From contig JACRPS010000014.1 of NCBI GenBank assembly GCA_016223085.1, positions 137,269-201,268 on the forward strand: a stretch of DNA of 64,000 bases, in the 5' to 3' direction. The position numbers and the translations under genes were made by a program. Every line of letters begins with the position of its first letter. Position 1 is the stretch's first letter. Origin of the DNA: Chloroflexota bacterium (GTDB lineage Bacteria > Chloroflexota > Anaerolineae > Aggregatilineales > Phototrophicaceae). Positions 46,058-55,154 of the stretch are shown here, piece by piece. Below the pieces are notes generated by a model. It did not search any database, was not told the DNA's origin, and saw nothing but the letters and a program-made list of their open reading frames with translations.

Positions 46058-47101
46058 CTACTGTACCGAGAGTAGCGGTGTCCGTTGAAGCGCATCAATC
46101 GTCCGCGCGCCGCTGCACAGCATGGCAATGCGAAGCTGCGCGGTGAGTTCACGTATTAACTGGTCAACCGATTCAAGCGACTGGTCGGCGGCTTTCAGGA
46201 ACGGGCCGGCCAGCCCTCCCAGCGTCGCACCAAGCGCAATACACTTGGCGATGTCAATGCCGTCACGCAGGCCGCCGCTGGCGATAATCGGCAGGCCGGG
46301 CGCGCCTTTCACCGCATACTGGATGGCATCCGCGGTCGGGATACCCCAGTCGGCAAAGCTGGCGGCCACGCGGGCGTGGAAAGCGTTCGGCGCACGATGG
46401 TACTCTACCTCGCTCCAGGATGTGCCGCCGGAACCGGCCACGTCAATGGCGGCGACGCCGGCGTTTTTCAGGTCACACGCGTTCTGCTCGGAAAAGCCCC
46501 AACCAACTTCTTTAGCGATAACGGGCACGGAAACATGGCTACAAACCTGTTCGACTTTTGATAGCAGCCCGGCAAAGTCCGTATCGCCCTCTGGCTGGAC
46601 GGCTTCCTGCAGGACGTTGAAGTGCAGGATGAGCGCATCGGCTTCAATCATATCAACGGCGCGCTGGCATTGCTGCGGGCCATAGCGATAATTCAACTGT
46701 ACCGCGCCAACGTTGGCAAACAGCAGAATGTCCGGCGCGACGTTCCGCACCTGGTAGGTATACGCCAGTTCAGGTTTTTCGATGGCCGCCCGTTGCGAAC
46801 CCAGCCCCATCGCTACACCCCGCGCCTGCGCCGCCTCCGCCAGGTTCTGGTTGATGCGATAAGCCATATCGGTGCCGCCCGTCATGGAGGAAATCAGAAT
46901 GGGCGCGGAGAGGGTTTTGCCAAAAAGCGTCACCCGTGCGTCCACGTCGCTGAAGTTCATCTCAGGCAGCGCCTGATGTAAAAAGCGATACTTCTCCAGT
47001 CCAGTGGTCAAACGAGGGAACTGCACGTCTTTTTCGAGGTTGATACGGATATGGTCGGCTTTGCGGCTTTCCGTCGTCGGTGTATCCGTGACTTTGCTCA
47101 T
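46058..47101 (-). CDS. fni: Isopentenyl-diphosphate delta-isomerase, type 2 (FMN)
   Basis: 347 residues, the normal length. This FMN enzyme interconverts IPP and DMAPP. Motifs include [40 protein letters not shown] with the substrate-binding Gln and catalytic region, [21 protein letters not shown] and the FMN-phosphate loop [15 protein letters not shown]. The type 2 isomerase is typical of many non-proteobacterial lineages. It is divergent from acpP and upstream of the prenyl synthase. Confidence 0.95.
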   Translation of the reverse strand: MSKVTDTPTTESRKADHIRINLEKDVQFPRLTTGLEKYRFLHQALPEMNFSDVDARVTLFGKTLSAPILISSMTGGTDMAYRINQNLAEAAQARGVAMGLGSQRAAIEKPELAYTYQVRNVAPDILLFANVGAVQLNYRYGPQQCQRAVDMIEADALILHFNVLQEAVQPEGDTDFAGLLSKVEQVCSHVSVPVIAKEVGWGFSEQNACDLKNAGVAAIDVAGSGGTSWSEVEYHRAPNAFHARVAASFADWGIPTADAIQYAVKGAPGLPIIASGGLRDGIDIAKCIALGATLGGLAGPFLKAADQSLESVDQLIRELTAQLRIAMLCSGARTIDALQRTPLLSVQ

Positions 47102-47175
47102 GGTGCGGTGTTCCTACTTAGGGTGCAGGCTAATGCTACCCGATAAACGAAGACTGTGTCAACTCCGTTTGCCCA

Positions 47176-47204
47176 CTGGCACAAGGTCTGAATATCGGTA
47201 TAAT
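47176..47204 (+). promoter_or_regulatory. Candidate promoter of acpP
   Basis: CTGGCA (47176-47181), a 17-base spacer and a perfect TATAAT (47199-47204) lie about 50 bases before the acpP ATG. Confidence 0.6.
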
Positions 47205-47255
47205 GTGTGCCTGCTATTCTGCAAACACAATGCCCCACGTACTGGGAGGTCAAAA

Positions 47256-47495
47256 ATGGCATCAACTGAAGAACGTGTCCGTAATATTGTGGTGGATTTG
47301 CTCGGCGTGGAAGCTGACCGCGTCGTGCCGTCCGCGCGTTTCCGCGAGGACCTGGAAGCGGATTCGCTCGATCTGGTCGAATTGATTATGGCCTTCGAAG
47401 AAGAATTCGGCGGCGAAATTAGCGACGAAGACGCCCAAAAAATTACGACCGTTGGCGAGGCAATCACCTACATTCATGAACGGATGGGCGGCTAA
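47256..47495 (+). CDS. acpP: Acyl carrier protein
   Basis: 79 residues from the ATG at 47256, with GGGAGG upstream; the longer open frame before it is not coding. The phosphopantetheine attachment site is Ser37 in [12 protein letters not shown]. The rest is a highly acidic four-helix ACP ending [15 protein letters not shown]. It carries acyl chains in fatty-acid synthesis. No other fab genes are next to it, so this is a stand-alone copy under its own promoter and terminator. Confidence 0.95.
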   Translation: MASTEERVRNIVVDLLGVEADRVVPSARFREDLEADSLDLVELIMAFEEEFGGEISDEDAQKITTVGEAITYIHERMGG

Positions 47496-47523
47496 AACGC
47501 CGTTTCGCAGCGGAACGTAGATG

Positions 47524-47562
47524 CAGGGTAGTGCGTCAGGCGCGTGCTACCCTGTTTGTTTT
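47524..47562 (+). terminator. Terminator of acpP
   Basis: CAGGGTAG (47524-47531) and CTACCCTG (47547-47554) pair, with an inner GCG/CGC, followed by TTTGTTTT. It overlaps the last codons of the opposing membrane protein gene. Confidence 0.78.
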
Positions 47563-48147
47563 GAGGCGGACTGGCAGCCAGTCCAGCACAGACAGCGCCA
47601 GGCAGCAGGCGGCAAAGCCGATCACACCAACACCCACGCGCAGCGGTACATGAAAATCGGCCAGCAATACATAAGTCTGACCGAAGCCCCACAACGCAGC
47701 TCCGGCGGCGGCCAGGGTCAGTACACTGCTCGCATGCTGACGATAGCGGGCAAAACGTCCAATCAGACCAACAGTACCGCCGCTCAGCGCCAGCAGCGCC
47801 AGCGCGAACTGCTGGCGATAATTCAGATCATCCTGATACTGGGTGAGAAATTCGAGCGGTGGAAGCAGCGCAACGGCGATCAGAAGCACCACCAGCGCGC
47901 ACAGCCAGCGGCGGATAGCTGGCCGGGACGCAATAACGAGCGCCAGCAGTACCGGCGGCAGCCGCAGCAGGAAGCTGGTCAGCAGGGGAGGGGGGGCGGC
48001 GCGAACCGCCGGGTGCAGGCTGGCCCATTCCGCCAAATCTACCGCACCCATCGTCAGGCCGGCAGCGGGTGTTACTACCCAGGGCAGGAGGTAACAGACC
48101 AGCGCCAGCAGCAGGAGCAGCCAAAAGAAGCGGTCTGCTGCGGTCAT
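47536..48147 (-). CDS. Hypothetical membrane protein coupled to the ChlI-type ATPase
   Basis: 203 residues with about five or six hydrophobic segments and few charged residues. The first helix begins DRFFWLLLLLALVCYLLPWV. I do not recognise a family and see no catalytic motif. The start codon overlaps the ATPase stop (ATGA), so production of the two is coupled and a functional link is likely. The 3' end overlaps the acpP terminator on the other strand. Confidence 0.65.
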   Translation of the reverse strand: MTAADRFFWLLLLLALVCYLLPWVVTPAAGLTMGAVDLAEWASLHPAVRAAPPPLLTSFLLRLPPVLLALVIASRPAIRRWLCALVVLLIAVALLPPLEFLTQYQDDLNYRQQFALALLALSGGTVGLIGRFARYRQHASSVLTLAAAGAALWGFGQTYVLLADFHVPLRVGVGVIGFAACCLALSVLDWLPVRLKTNRVARA

Positions 48148-49310
48148 GCGCCGATCAGCTCATCAATGCGGGCGCGAATCTGCTCATCCTCTGCGTACTG
48201 GCTTTCAAAGAACCGCACCATAAATTCGCTGCGCCGCTGCCGCAGCGCCATTGGCGCAACCGCGCGCACATCCTGCACCGTCGCCACATCACGGCCATCA
48301 CTGGCGGCATAGGCGCGGGCGGCCTCGAATAAGGTGTATTCCGCGCGGTGCGAGTCAATGTCCAAATCCTGCACCAGCGTCAACCCTAACTCCAGCGCCT
48401 CCGGCGCGAGTGTCGTCTGTTTGAGCAGTTCGCGGGCAAAAACAATCTCCTCACGGACTTCAGCCGTAGCCAGTTCCCATTCCCGCAGAAATTGTGTGGC
48501 ATTGTGCCGGTAGGCGCGAACGCGGTGGTACACTTCCAGCCGGTCTTCTTTCGCTGTCAGGCCGCGCACGTTCACCCGCAGGCCGAAGCGGTCCAAAATC
48601 TGGGGACGCAGGCGGCCTTCCTCCGGGTTCATCGAGCCGATGAGCACAAACCGCGAGCGATAGGTGCCGGACATCGCGCCGCGCCGCACGGTATAGCTGC
48701 CCTGGGCGGCAGCGTCCAGAATCGCATCCACGATTTCATCGTCCAGCAGGTTCACTTCGTCAATATACAGTAGATTGTTGTCGGCGCGGGCGAGGATGCC
48801 CTTTTCCAGCCGGACACGCTGCTGCTGAATGGCAACACGCTCGTTGATGCCACCAACCACATCTTCCAGCCGGGCATTTAACGGCAGTTCAACCAGCTTC
48901 ACCGGCTCGTAGTGGGAGATCGGTTGGCCGGAGTGAAATTTTTCGTAACAGTCCGGGAAGAGAAGGCGGGCATTGGAATGCTGCAACTCCTCCGGCAAAA
49001 CACCTTCTTCGCAATCGCTGACTTCGACATCTGGCAAGATGTTCACCAGGCTGCGAACAGCAGTCGTTTTGCCCGTGCCGCGCGGGCCGATGAGCAGTAC
49101 ACCCCCGATGGCCGGGTTGATGACCGCCAACAGCAACGCCACGCGCATTTCCATCTGACCGACAATCGCCAGAAAGGGGAAGGGGCGGCGGTCGGCGATG
49201 CCGAGGTCGGGCGCTTCTTCCGCCAGCACGGCGCGCGCGCCGGATTGGCTCAGCAGCCGCAGCAGCGCGGATTGATCCGTGCCGCTGAGATGGGGCAGAA
49301 CGTCGCTCAT
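48144..49310 (-). CDS. ChlI/BchI-like AAA+ ATPase (magnesium chelatase subunit I family)
   Basis: 388 residues. After a 45-residue divergent N-terminus comes PFPFLAIVGQMEMRVALLLAVINP, Walker A GPRGTGKTT (75-82 region), YEPVKLVELPLNARLEDVVGGI, Walker B NNLLYIDEVNLLDDEIVDAIL, and SMNPEEGRLRPQILDRFGLRV. These are signatures of the I subunit of Mg-chelatase. No ChlD or ChlH gene is present in the window. The protein may serve bacteriochlorophyll or cobalamin-type metal insertion, or a MoxR-like job. A photosynthetic role is not supported by context alone. It is coupled on both sides by ATGA overlaps. Confidence 0.85.
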   Translation of the reverse strand: MSDVLPHLSGTDQSALLRLLSQSGARAVLAEEAPDLGIADRRPFPFLAIVGQMEMRVALLLAVINPAIGGVLLIGPRGTGKTTAVRSLVNILPDVEVSDCEEGVLPEELQHSNARLLFPDCYEKFHSGQPISHYEPVKLVELPLNARLEDVVGGINERVAIQQQRVRLEKGILARADNNLLYIDEVNLLDDEIVDAILDAAAQGSYTVRRGAMSGTYRSRFVLIGSMNPEEGRLRPQILDRFGLRVNVRGLTAKEDRLEVYHRVRAYRHNATQFLREWELATAEVREEIVFARELLKQTTLAPEALELGLTLVQDLDIDSHRAEYTLFEAARAYAASDGRDVATVQDVRAVAPMALRQRRSEFMVRFFESQYAEDEQIRARIDELIGA

Positions 49311-49801
49311 ACTTTTACCCGGTTTTCGCGGGCGCGCTGCTGCTTGCGATAAGCCTGGCGCTGCTCGGCTTCCTCGGCCCGCCGGCGCTGCTCTGGCGTT
49401 TCGTAGATCAGTCCCGGTACAACCGCTGGATGGCCGTCCGGCCCCAGCGCCACGTAGACGAGATAGGCAATGTTAGTCACTTTGCTATCACCCAGCAGCG
49501 GGTTTTCGGTGATGACTTCGACACGGACTTCCATTGACGTGCGTCCAACATACGTCAGTTCGGCGTTGCACAGCACGAGATGCCCCAGCAGGATGGGTTC
49601 CATGAAGGTCATCGAGTCAATGGCAACCGTGACGACAGGCAGGCGGGCGTGGCGCATGGCGACCAGGGCGCCGGCCTCGTCTGCCATCTTCATAATCACG
49701 CCCCCATGGACGTTGCCATGCGCGTTTGCATCCTGCGGTCCCATCAACGCGCTTAAGGTAAAGCGCGACTCGTCTACGTGTTTGTGGGGGCGTTCTTCCA
49801 T
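49307..49801 (-). CDS. Acyl-CoA thioesterase (hotdog fold, YciA/BACH type)
   Basis: 164 residues. The hotdog domain (about 12-130) has GPQDANAHGNVHGGVIMKMADEAGALVA, the substrate-binding helix of this family with the catalytic Asp region, and VVTVAIDSMTFMEPILLG. A Glu/Arg/Gln-rich tail of about 30 residues follows. It probably hydrolyses fatty acyl-CoA, perhaps to balance acyl pools. It ends by overlapping the ATPase start. Confidence 0.88.
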   Translation of the reverse strand: MEERPHKHVDESRFTLSALMGPQDANAHGNVHGGVIMKMADEAGALVAMRHARLPVVTVAIDSMTFMEPILLGHLVLCNAELTYVGRTSMEVRVEVITENPLLGDSKVTNIAYLVYVALGPDGHPAVVPGLIYETPEQRRRAEEAEQRQAYRKQQRARENRVKV

Positions 49802-49810
49802 ACTGCCATC

Positions 49811-50209
49811 CTAATCCATGTCTTCCACCAGATCGGAGACGCGCTTAAACACGTCCTCGTCCCATTCTAGCACATCCACTTTGTCGAAGCCCAGTTCGCT
49901 GGACATGGGTGGCAGCGGCGCGCGCGGGGGGAATTTCTCCGGCTTGGGCGGCTTGGGTGGACGGTCTTTGAGCAGGGGTGGACGTTCATAAACGCGCTTG
50001 CGAATGATGCGGCCATCCGGCCAGAGATTGCCGATCCACTCACCCGCCGCCGTGTACACATCATGGTTTTCGCCGCGCACAAAGCCAATGTAGTCGGCAC
50101 GGGTGTCAAACAAATACTGGCCGATTTTGACGGCGTGCCATTCCCCGCGTGTGTCATAGATGAAGAAGGGTTTGTTCGGGTCCAGTTTAAACATTTTAGG
50201 GGCAGACAT
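49811..50209 (-). CDS. Small protein resembling the 4-fold beta flower family
   Basis: 132 residues from the ATG at 50209, chosen because GAGGG is six bases upstream; the ATG at 50215 is too close to it. Residues about 10-70 show repeated short beta units (FFIYDTRGEWHAVKIGQYLFDTRADYIGFVRGENHDVYTAAGEWIGNLWPDGRIIRKRV), like the 4-fold beta flower domain. A Pro-rich segment and an acidic tail follow. The function is unknown. An extended -10 promoter lies upstream, and it leads the thioesterase-ATPase-membrane protein operon. Confidence 0.72.
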   Translation of the reverse strand: MSAPKMFKLDPNKPFFIYDTRGEWHAVKIGQYLFDTRADYIGFVRGENHDVYTAAGEWIGNLWPDGRIIRKRVYERPPLLKDRPPKPPKPEKFPPRAPLPPMSSELGFDKVDVLEWDEDVFKRVSDLVEDMD

Positions 50210-50258
50210 ACTCATCCCTCTTGGCTAAGTCACATCCATTTGGTGAAACGATAACAGC

Positions 50259-50267
50259 ATTATAACA
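50259..50267 (-). promoter_or_regulatory. Extended -10 promoter of the thioesterase/ChlI operon
   Basis: On the minus strand TGTTATAAT, an extended -10 element (TGnTATAAT) with a perfect hexamer at 50259-50264, lies 50 bases before the ATG at 50209. No strong -35 is seen, which is usual for this promoter class. Confidence 0.5.
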
Positions 50268-50284
50268 GTTGAATGCAGTTTTCG

Positions 50285-50312
50285 GCTGGGAAGGTAGCAC
50301 TACCCACCCAGC
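50285..50312 (-). terminator. Hairpin at the end of the polysaccharide operon
   Basis: GCTGGG (50285-50290) with CCCAGC (50307-50312) and GGTA (50293-50296) with TACC (50301-50304) form a stem broken by one internal loop. It includes the glycosyltransferase stop codon. The minus-strand tail is not T-rich, so termination may be only partial. Confidence 0.4.
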
Positions 50313-51439
50313 AGGCGGGTATAAATGTCGCGCAAATGGCGGGCCGAAGCATCCCAGGTGAACTGCCGGGCGCGTTCCTGTCCTCTCTCAACCAGGTTTT
50401 GCCGCAGGTCGCTGTCGTCCAGCAGGCGGCGCAGCGCGTCAGTCAGTTCGTCCACATCGTAGGGGTTGATGATGAGGGCAGCGTCACCGGCCACTTCCGG
50501 CAGCGATGATACATTCGACGTGACCACCGGTGTACCACAGGCCATCGCTTCCAGTACCGGCAGGCCAAAACCTTCATATAGTGATGGAAAAGCGATGCAG
50601 GCCGCCGCGCTGTACAGCGCCGGTAAATCGGCTTCGTCGGCAAAGCCGATAAAATGTACGTAGTCGCTCATACCAGTGTCCCGGATGCTGGCATAAATCG
50701 GGTCTTCCAGCCAGCCGCGTCCACCGGCAATCACCAGATGCACGTCATAACCGGCAGCGCGCAGGCGGGCAAGCGCCGCGATCAGACGAGTGTAGTTTTT
50801 GCGGGGCTGAACGGTGCCGACCGAAAAGATATAAGGTACAGCGCCGAGGCGATAGCGGCTTCGTGTAGTCAATAAAACTCCAGCGTCATCAACGGGTTGA
50901 AACCGCGTGTCAACACCGCTGAGCAGCACGGTCACTTTATCAGCCGGAGTATGATACAGTTCAATCAAATCAGCTTTAGTGGCCTGCGAGTCGGCGAGTA
51001 TGTGATCGGCTGCGCGCACCGAGCGCGGCACCACTTGATCCAGATAGGCTTTTAAGTTCGTGCTGGCAGCTTCCGGCACTCGCACAAACGACAGATCATG
51101 GACGGTCAGCAAAGTGCGGGTTGAGGGCAGGGTAGGGGGAAGCACGAAGTCAGTGGCATGATAAAGTTTTATTGGCCCCACGAATGCTTCCACCGGCAGC
51201 GGCAGGCGCGCGCGCTGCCACAGCCGCGCCAACCAGATTGGCGTCAGACGTGTCGGTTTCCAGCGGAAGTTGCCGGCTGGCGGTGGCGGTAGCTGCGCTG
51301 AATGGGCGCCCGCCACAAACAGGCGATAGGGGGTAGTCGTGTCCAGGCGCGACAGGGCGGCGACCAGTTCGCGCACGTAGCGCCCGATGCCGCCGCCCTG
51401 CTCGTAAGCCGGTGTATAGTCAATGCCGATTGCAGACAA
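50300..51439 (-). CDS. GT4-type glycosyltransferase
   Basis: 379 residues from the TTG at 51439, seven bases after the gtrA-like stop; the frame is open further back but runs inside that gene. The GT-B fold is evident: [15 protein letters not shown] near the N-terminus, [28 protein letters not shown], and [35 protein letters not shown], the nucleotide-sugar binding signature with the EGFGLPVLE acidic pair. It probably adds a sugar to an envelope polysaccharide. It is the last gene of the block. Confidence 0.92.
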   Translation of the reverse strand: MSAIGIDYTPAYEQGGGIGRYVRELVAALSRLDTTTPYRLFVAGAHSAQLPPPPAGNFRWKPTRLTPIWLARLWQRARLPLPVEAFVGPIKLYHATDFVLPPTLPSTRTLLTVHDLSFVRVPEAASTNLKAYLDQVVPRSVRAADHILADSQATKADLIELYHTPADKVTVLLSGVDTRFQPVDDAGVLLTTRSRYRLGAVPYIFSVGTVQPRKNYTRLIAALARLRAAGYDVHLVIAGGRGWLEDPIYASIRDTGMSDYVHFIGFADEADLPALYSAAACIAFPSLYEGFGLPVLEAMACGTPVVTSNVSSLPEVAGDAALIINPYDVDELTDALRRLLDDSDLRQNLVERGQERARQFTWDASARHLRDIYTRLLGG

Positions 51440-51446
51440 AACGAGC

Positions 51447-52067
51447 CTACTTGGTGGCGTGTTTATCCACGTCGTTGTACGTCCACAGACGGTTAGCGAA
51501 GAAGTTCCAGAACATGACGACGATGATACCAATGAACTGTGCCGCCAGCGTTCCCAGCTTATCGTCCGCCGCAATGGATGGCACATAGGCCGGACGCAAC
51601 AGGTGGATGACCGGCAGCAGAATCGGCATCAGCCACATGCCGAGCGTATGGTAGGCCGCCGAAATCCACAGCGTCCGTCCAAACCAGCCGATGAAGCTGA
51701 TCAGCGTAAACTGCGCCAACTGCCGCCGCATGGAGCGGGAGCGCGAATCCGGGTAGGTCCAGAAGCGGTTCCAGATGAAGTTGCTGATGACTGCCGCCAG
51801 GAAGGCAATCGTCGTCGCAAGAGCGACGTTGACGGTAAGGCGCTCACCCGAAGCGCTGGTGGGCGGCAAAATGGTCGCCTGCAGGACGATGACCGTGCCA
51901 AAGTCCACCATCGCGCCGACAAAGCCAACGATAGCAAATTTCAGGAAACGTTCGACTTCCCTGGATTTGCTGCCGAAGCGGGCGGCGATGGCTTCAATCA
52001 GGCCGTCAATCGGGCTGCGAAGGGCGCGCTGGGGCGCGGCTGGGGCGGTATTGTAGCGAGTGGTCAT
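51447..52067 (-). CDS. GtrA-like membrane protein
   Basis: 206 residues with four membrane helices. The RFLKFAIVGFVGAMVDFGTV opening and FLAAVISNFIWNRFWTYPDSR are the GtrA family signature, repeated near the C-terminus as IGIIVVMFWNFFANRLWTYND. GtrA-type proteins are thought to flip undecaprenyl-linked sugars. The ATG overlaps the stop of the O-antigen ligase gene. The N-terminal 40 residues are a soluble extension. Confidence 0.87.
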   Translation of the reverse strand: MTTRYNTAPAAPQRALRSPIDGLIEAIAARFGSKSREVERFLKFAIVGFVGAMVDFGTVIVLQATILPPTSASGERLTVNVALATTIAFLAAVISNFIWNRFWTYPDSRSRSMRRQLAQFTLISFIGWFGRTLWISAAYHTLGMWLMPILLPVIHLLRPAYVPSIAADDKLGTLAAQFIGIIVVMFWNFFANRLWTYNDVDKHATK

Positions 52068-53551
52068 GGAACTCCTAGCCTTGTGTATCTACGAGTCTGA
52101 TTATACAGGATAGCCAACACACCCAGCATTAAGCCGAGGTGCAGGAACAGGTTGTTGACGTACAGGTTATCAAACAGGCTGTGGACGCCCAGATACGTCC
52201 AGGTACCGAGCAGGCCGACCAGAATACAGTGAGCCAGGAAGTCGGGATGCCGCCGTGCGCGCCAGTTCGTCCACATTATCAGAACCCATGCCTTGCCATA
52301 TCCTAACAGTCCGATGATGCCAGCTTCTGCCAGAATATTCAAGTAATAATTATGCGCGTGGCCGAGCGGTTCTATCCAGTTAAGCAGCCGATACTGTGGA
52401 TAAACCACCTCGTAGTTGCCCAGACCTACACCCAGCCAGGGGTGCGTGCTGGTCATATTCAAGGCCGCCTGCCAATGCGCCAGTCGTTCCACAACGGCAT
52501 AGTTTTCCGGGGTGATGTCTACGCCGCGCACATCCTCAAAGGCAAAAAATTCCGCCGTTGAACTGCTGATGCGCTCTGTTACCGAAGCGGGCAAAAAGCC
52601 AGTAAGCCACAGCAGCGCAACCAGCGTGGTGGAGATTGCGGCAATCATCAATCCCCGCCAGGCGCGCTGGGGGAAAGCGAGTACCAGCACCCCCAGCGCC
52701 ATACCAAAAGCCAACCATGCGCCGCGACTCCACGAAGCAAAAATACCGACCACCATGACGATAGCCGCCGCAGCGTAGAACAACGTTAGCAGCACTGTAG
52801 AAATGGGTAGATGATGCCGGATGCGCCATCGGGACCAGGCGCGCCGACCGTAGCCAACGGCTGCCATGATCGCTACCGGCGCCAGCAAGCCCATAAAACC
52901 GCCAAACGGATTGGGCTGGCCGAAAGTGCCGAAGGCGCGGAAAAAACGGCTGCTAATCAGCAGGTGCAGCGCGCCGCTGCCGCCCCAAAATTCGTATAAC
53001 CCAACCAGCCCATTGGCAAGCCCCGCTAATACCAGCCCAAACACCAGCCAGTGCCAGAGGTGATCGCCCGCCATGTCGTGAGCCAGCAGCAGCAGCAGCA
53101 GGATTTGCAGCCATTTCAGCCACTCGTTGAGCCACGCGCCGATGGAGGCAGCATTGAAGGCCGTGAGCGCAAACACCACCAGCAGGAGCAGTATGGCCGT
53201 CATAACCGGCGTGTAAACCAGTGAAAGCAGGGATTCGCCGCGCGCGATGCGGTAGGCCGCCCAGGCGGCGATCAGCGCCGCAAACGCAAGCTGGCCGATG
53301 TCCAGCGGCAGTTGCAGCGCCGACTCGGTCGCAATCAACGTGCGCAGCGGCGCCAGTACCAGCAGCGCGATCAGCGCCGCCAGTGGTGTGACCGCCGCCA
53401 GCAGCGCCAGCGCCACCAGCGCAAAACCGGTAAAGGCCACCGCCGGGGGGAGGATGGCGACAACAACGCCCGTGAGGACTGCTGCCGCTGCCCACAGCAG
53501 CATCGCTCTACGCGGACGGGGCGTGCTCCGACGCAGGCTTACTACCGTCAC
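52064..53551 (-). CDS. O-antigen ligase / polymerase family membrane protein
   Basis: 495 residues from the GTG at 53551, which overlaps the stop of the UDP-glucuronate decarboxylase (GTGA) and has GAGGTG upstream. About 12 membrane helices. The Wzy_C-type loop is visible: [31 protein letters not shown], then [25 protein letters not shown], with the His-rich HAHN motif common to ligases and polymerases. It would polymerise or ligate envelope glycans. It is coupled to the GtrA-like gene. Confidence 0.88.
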   Translation of the reverse strand: MTVVSLRRSTPRPRRAMLLWAAAAVLTGVVVAILPPAVAFTGFALVALALLAAVTPLAALIALLVLAPLRTLIATESALQLPLDIGQLAFAALIAAWAAYRIARGESLLSLVYTPVMTAILLLLVVFALTAFNAASIGAWLNEWLKWLQILLLLLLAHDMAGDHLWHWLVFGLVLAGLANGLVGLYEFWGGSGALHLLISSRFFRAFGTFGQPNPFGGFMGLLAPVAIMAAVGYGRRAWSRWRIRHHLPISTVLLTLFYAAAAIVMVVGIFASWSRGAWLAFGMALGVLVLAFPQRAWRGLMIAAISTTLVALLWLTGFLPASVTERISSSTAEFFAFEDVRGVDITPENYAVVERLAHWQAALNMTSTHPWLGVGLGNYEVVYPQYRLLNWIEPLGHAHNYYLNILAEAGIIGLLGYGKAWVLIMWTNWRARRHPDFLAHCILVGLLGTWTYLGVHSLFDNLYVNNLFLHLGLMLGVLAILYNQTRRYTRLGVP

Positions 53552-54480
53552 AGCACCTCGCGGAAGTAGGCGATGGTTGGCTCCAGCCCTTCGCGCAACT
53601 GAACTTTCGGCTCCCAATTCAGGATTTCACGGGCGCGGGAGATGTCCGGCTGACGCACCTGTGGATCGCCTTTAATGCGCTCGTCCTTAAAGACGATGCC
53701 AGCGTTGTTTCCGGTGACGGCGTTCACCGTTTCCGCAAATTGCAGGATGGTCATCTCCACCGGGTTGCCGATGTTCACCGGTTCGTTGTAGTTGGACAGC
53801 AGCAGCCGGTAAATACCTTCAATCAGGTCGCTCATATACTGGAAACTGCGGGTTTGGGAACCGTCACCATACACGGTCAGCGGCTCGCCGCGCAACGCCT
53901 GCGCGATGAAGTTAGGCACGACGCGGCCATCGGCCAGCCGCATCCGGGGGCCATAGGTGTTAAAGATACGAACGATGCGGGTATCCACGCCATGATAGCG
54001 ATGATAGGCCATCGTAATCGCTTCAGCGAACCGTTTAGCTTCGTCATACACTCCGCGCGGGCCAATAGGGTCAACGTTGCCGGGATAATCCTCTTTCTGG
54101 GGGTGTACCAGCGGGTCGCCGTAAACTTCCGACGTGGAGGCGAGCAGGAATTTTGCGCCCTTGTTCAGTGCCAGTCCAAGCGCGTTATGCGTTCCCAGCG
54201 CGCCGACCTTCAGGGTCTGAATCGGCAGCTTAAGGTAATCTATCGGGCTGGCGGGTGACGCAAAGTGCAACACGGCGTCTACTGGCCCGGCGATGTAGAT
54301 ATAGTTGGTGACGTCGTGGCGGATAAAGTAAAAATTGGGATTGCCGGCCAGATGAGCGATGTTCCGCGTATTGCCGGTGATAAGGTTGTCCATCGCAATG
54401 ACAGAATGGCCTTCGGCCAGGAAACGGTCGCACAGGTGTGACCCCAGAAAGCCGGCGCCGCCGGTAATCAATACACGCAA
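53548..54480 (-). CDS. UDP-glucuronate decarboxylase-like SDR (UDP-xylose synthase)
   Basis: 310 residues from the TTG at 54480. AGGAG lies seven bases before this TTG, and the resulting [16 protein letters not shown] is the canonical start, while an ATG 18 bases earlier precedes the ribosome-binding site. NAD-binding GGAGFLGSH, the DNLITG segment, [26 protein letters not shown], and [10 protein letters not shown] with the catalytic Tyr and Lys match UDP-glucuronate decarboxylases. It supplies UDP-xylose or a close relative for the glycan made by this block. Confidence 0.92.
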   Translation of the reverse strand: MRVLITGGAGFLGSHLCDRFLAEGHSVIAMDNLITGNTRNIAHLAGNPNFYFIRHDVTNYIYIAGPVDAVLHFASPASPIDYLKLPIQTLKVGALGTHNALGLALNKGAKFLLASTSEVYGDPLVHPQKEDYPGNVDPIGPRGVYDEAKRFAEAITMAYHRYHGVDTRIVRIFNTYGPRMRLADGRVVPNFIAQALRGEPLTVYGDGSQTRSFQYMSDLIEGIYRLLLSNYNEPVNIGNPVEMTILQFAETVNAVTGNNAGIVFKDERIKGDPQVRQPDISRAREILNWEPKVQLREGLEPTIAYFREVL

Positions 54481-54555
54481 CGTTATACTCCTTAGCATCG
54501 TCGAAAGAAGTTCCTCAAGAAGTATAACCGTGTCCCGACAGGTGGCAAGTGCGGG

Positions 54556-55110
54556 CTAGACCTTCACTTCACCTTCGCCGGCTTTTTTCAGTTCGTCAAG
54601 CTGCTCGGTGAATTCGGTCTTAAAAATCTGGTACACCAGCGGGTCGTCCAGACAGATGATGATGGTGCGCAGGTAGCGGGGGTCGTCGAAGGTGAAATCA
54701 ATGATGTGCGTCAGCATCGTTTTGGCGCAGTTTTCGGCGGGGTAGCCCAGTACGCCGACCGAGATCGCCGGCAGTGCCACCGACTTCAGGCGGTGTTGTT
54801 CGGCCAGTCGCAGACATTCGAGCGTGGCGCTGGCAAGTTTACCCCGCTCGCTGCCTTCACCCCAGTGTGGGCCAACCACGTGGATGAGCTTTTCCACCGG
54901 TAAATCACCAGCTTCGGTGACAACGGCGTAGCCGGTTTCGCACCAGCCAATCGCCGCGCAGGCCTGCACCACTGTTGGGCCGGTGCGGGCCGCCAGCGCG
55001 GGTGACAGGCGTAGATTGGTGTCGGTCGGGTTGACGATGCCACCTACATCCAGCGAGAGGATGTCATCCTGGACGATCTGGATGGTGACTTTGTTCACTT
55101 TGGCTTTCAT
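54556..55110 (-). CDS. Macro domain protein (ADP-ribose binding)
   Basis: 184 residues, a single macro domain: [27 protein letters not shown], then [27 protein letters not shown], and the phosphate loop [21 protein letters not shown]. It probably binds or hydrolyses ADP-ribose derivatives such as O-acetyl-ADP-ribose or ADP-ribosylated targets. The N-terminal Asn of the NA(A/D)N motif is retained in VNPTDTN with Pro in place of Ala. It lies inside the polysaccharide block without obvious coupling. Confidence 0.85.
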   Translation of the reverse strand: MKAKVNKVTIQIVQDDILSLDVGGIVNPTDTNLRLSPALAARTGPTVVQACAAIGWCETGYAVVTEAGDLPVEKLIHVVGPHWGEGSERGKLASATLECLRLAEQHRLKSVALPAISVGVLGYPAENCAKTMLTHIIDFTFDDPRYLRTIIICLDDPLVYQIFKTEFTEQLDELKKAGEGEVKV

Positions 55111-55154
55111 CGAACGACCACTCTCACACCAGTTTGCGTTACATTACACCATCA

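Noticed and set aside
48144-49310. Evidence that the organism is phototrophic
   Set aside because: A single ChlI-type ATPase without other chelatase or photosynthesis genes does not support this.
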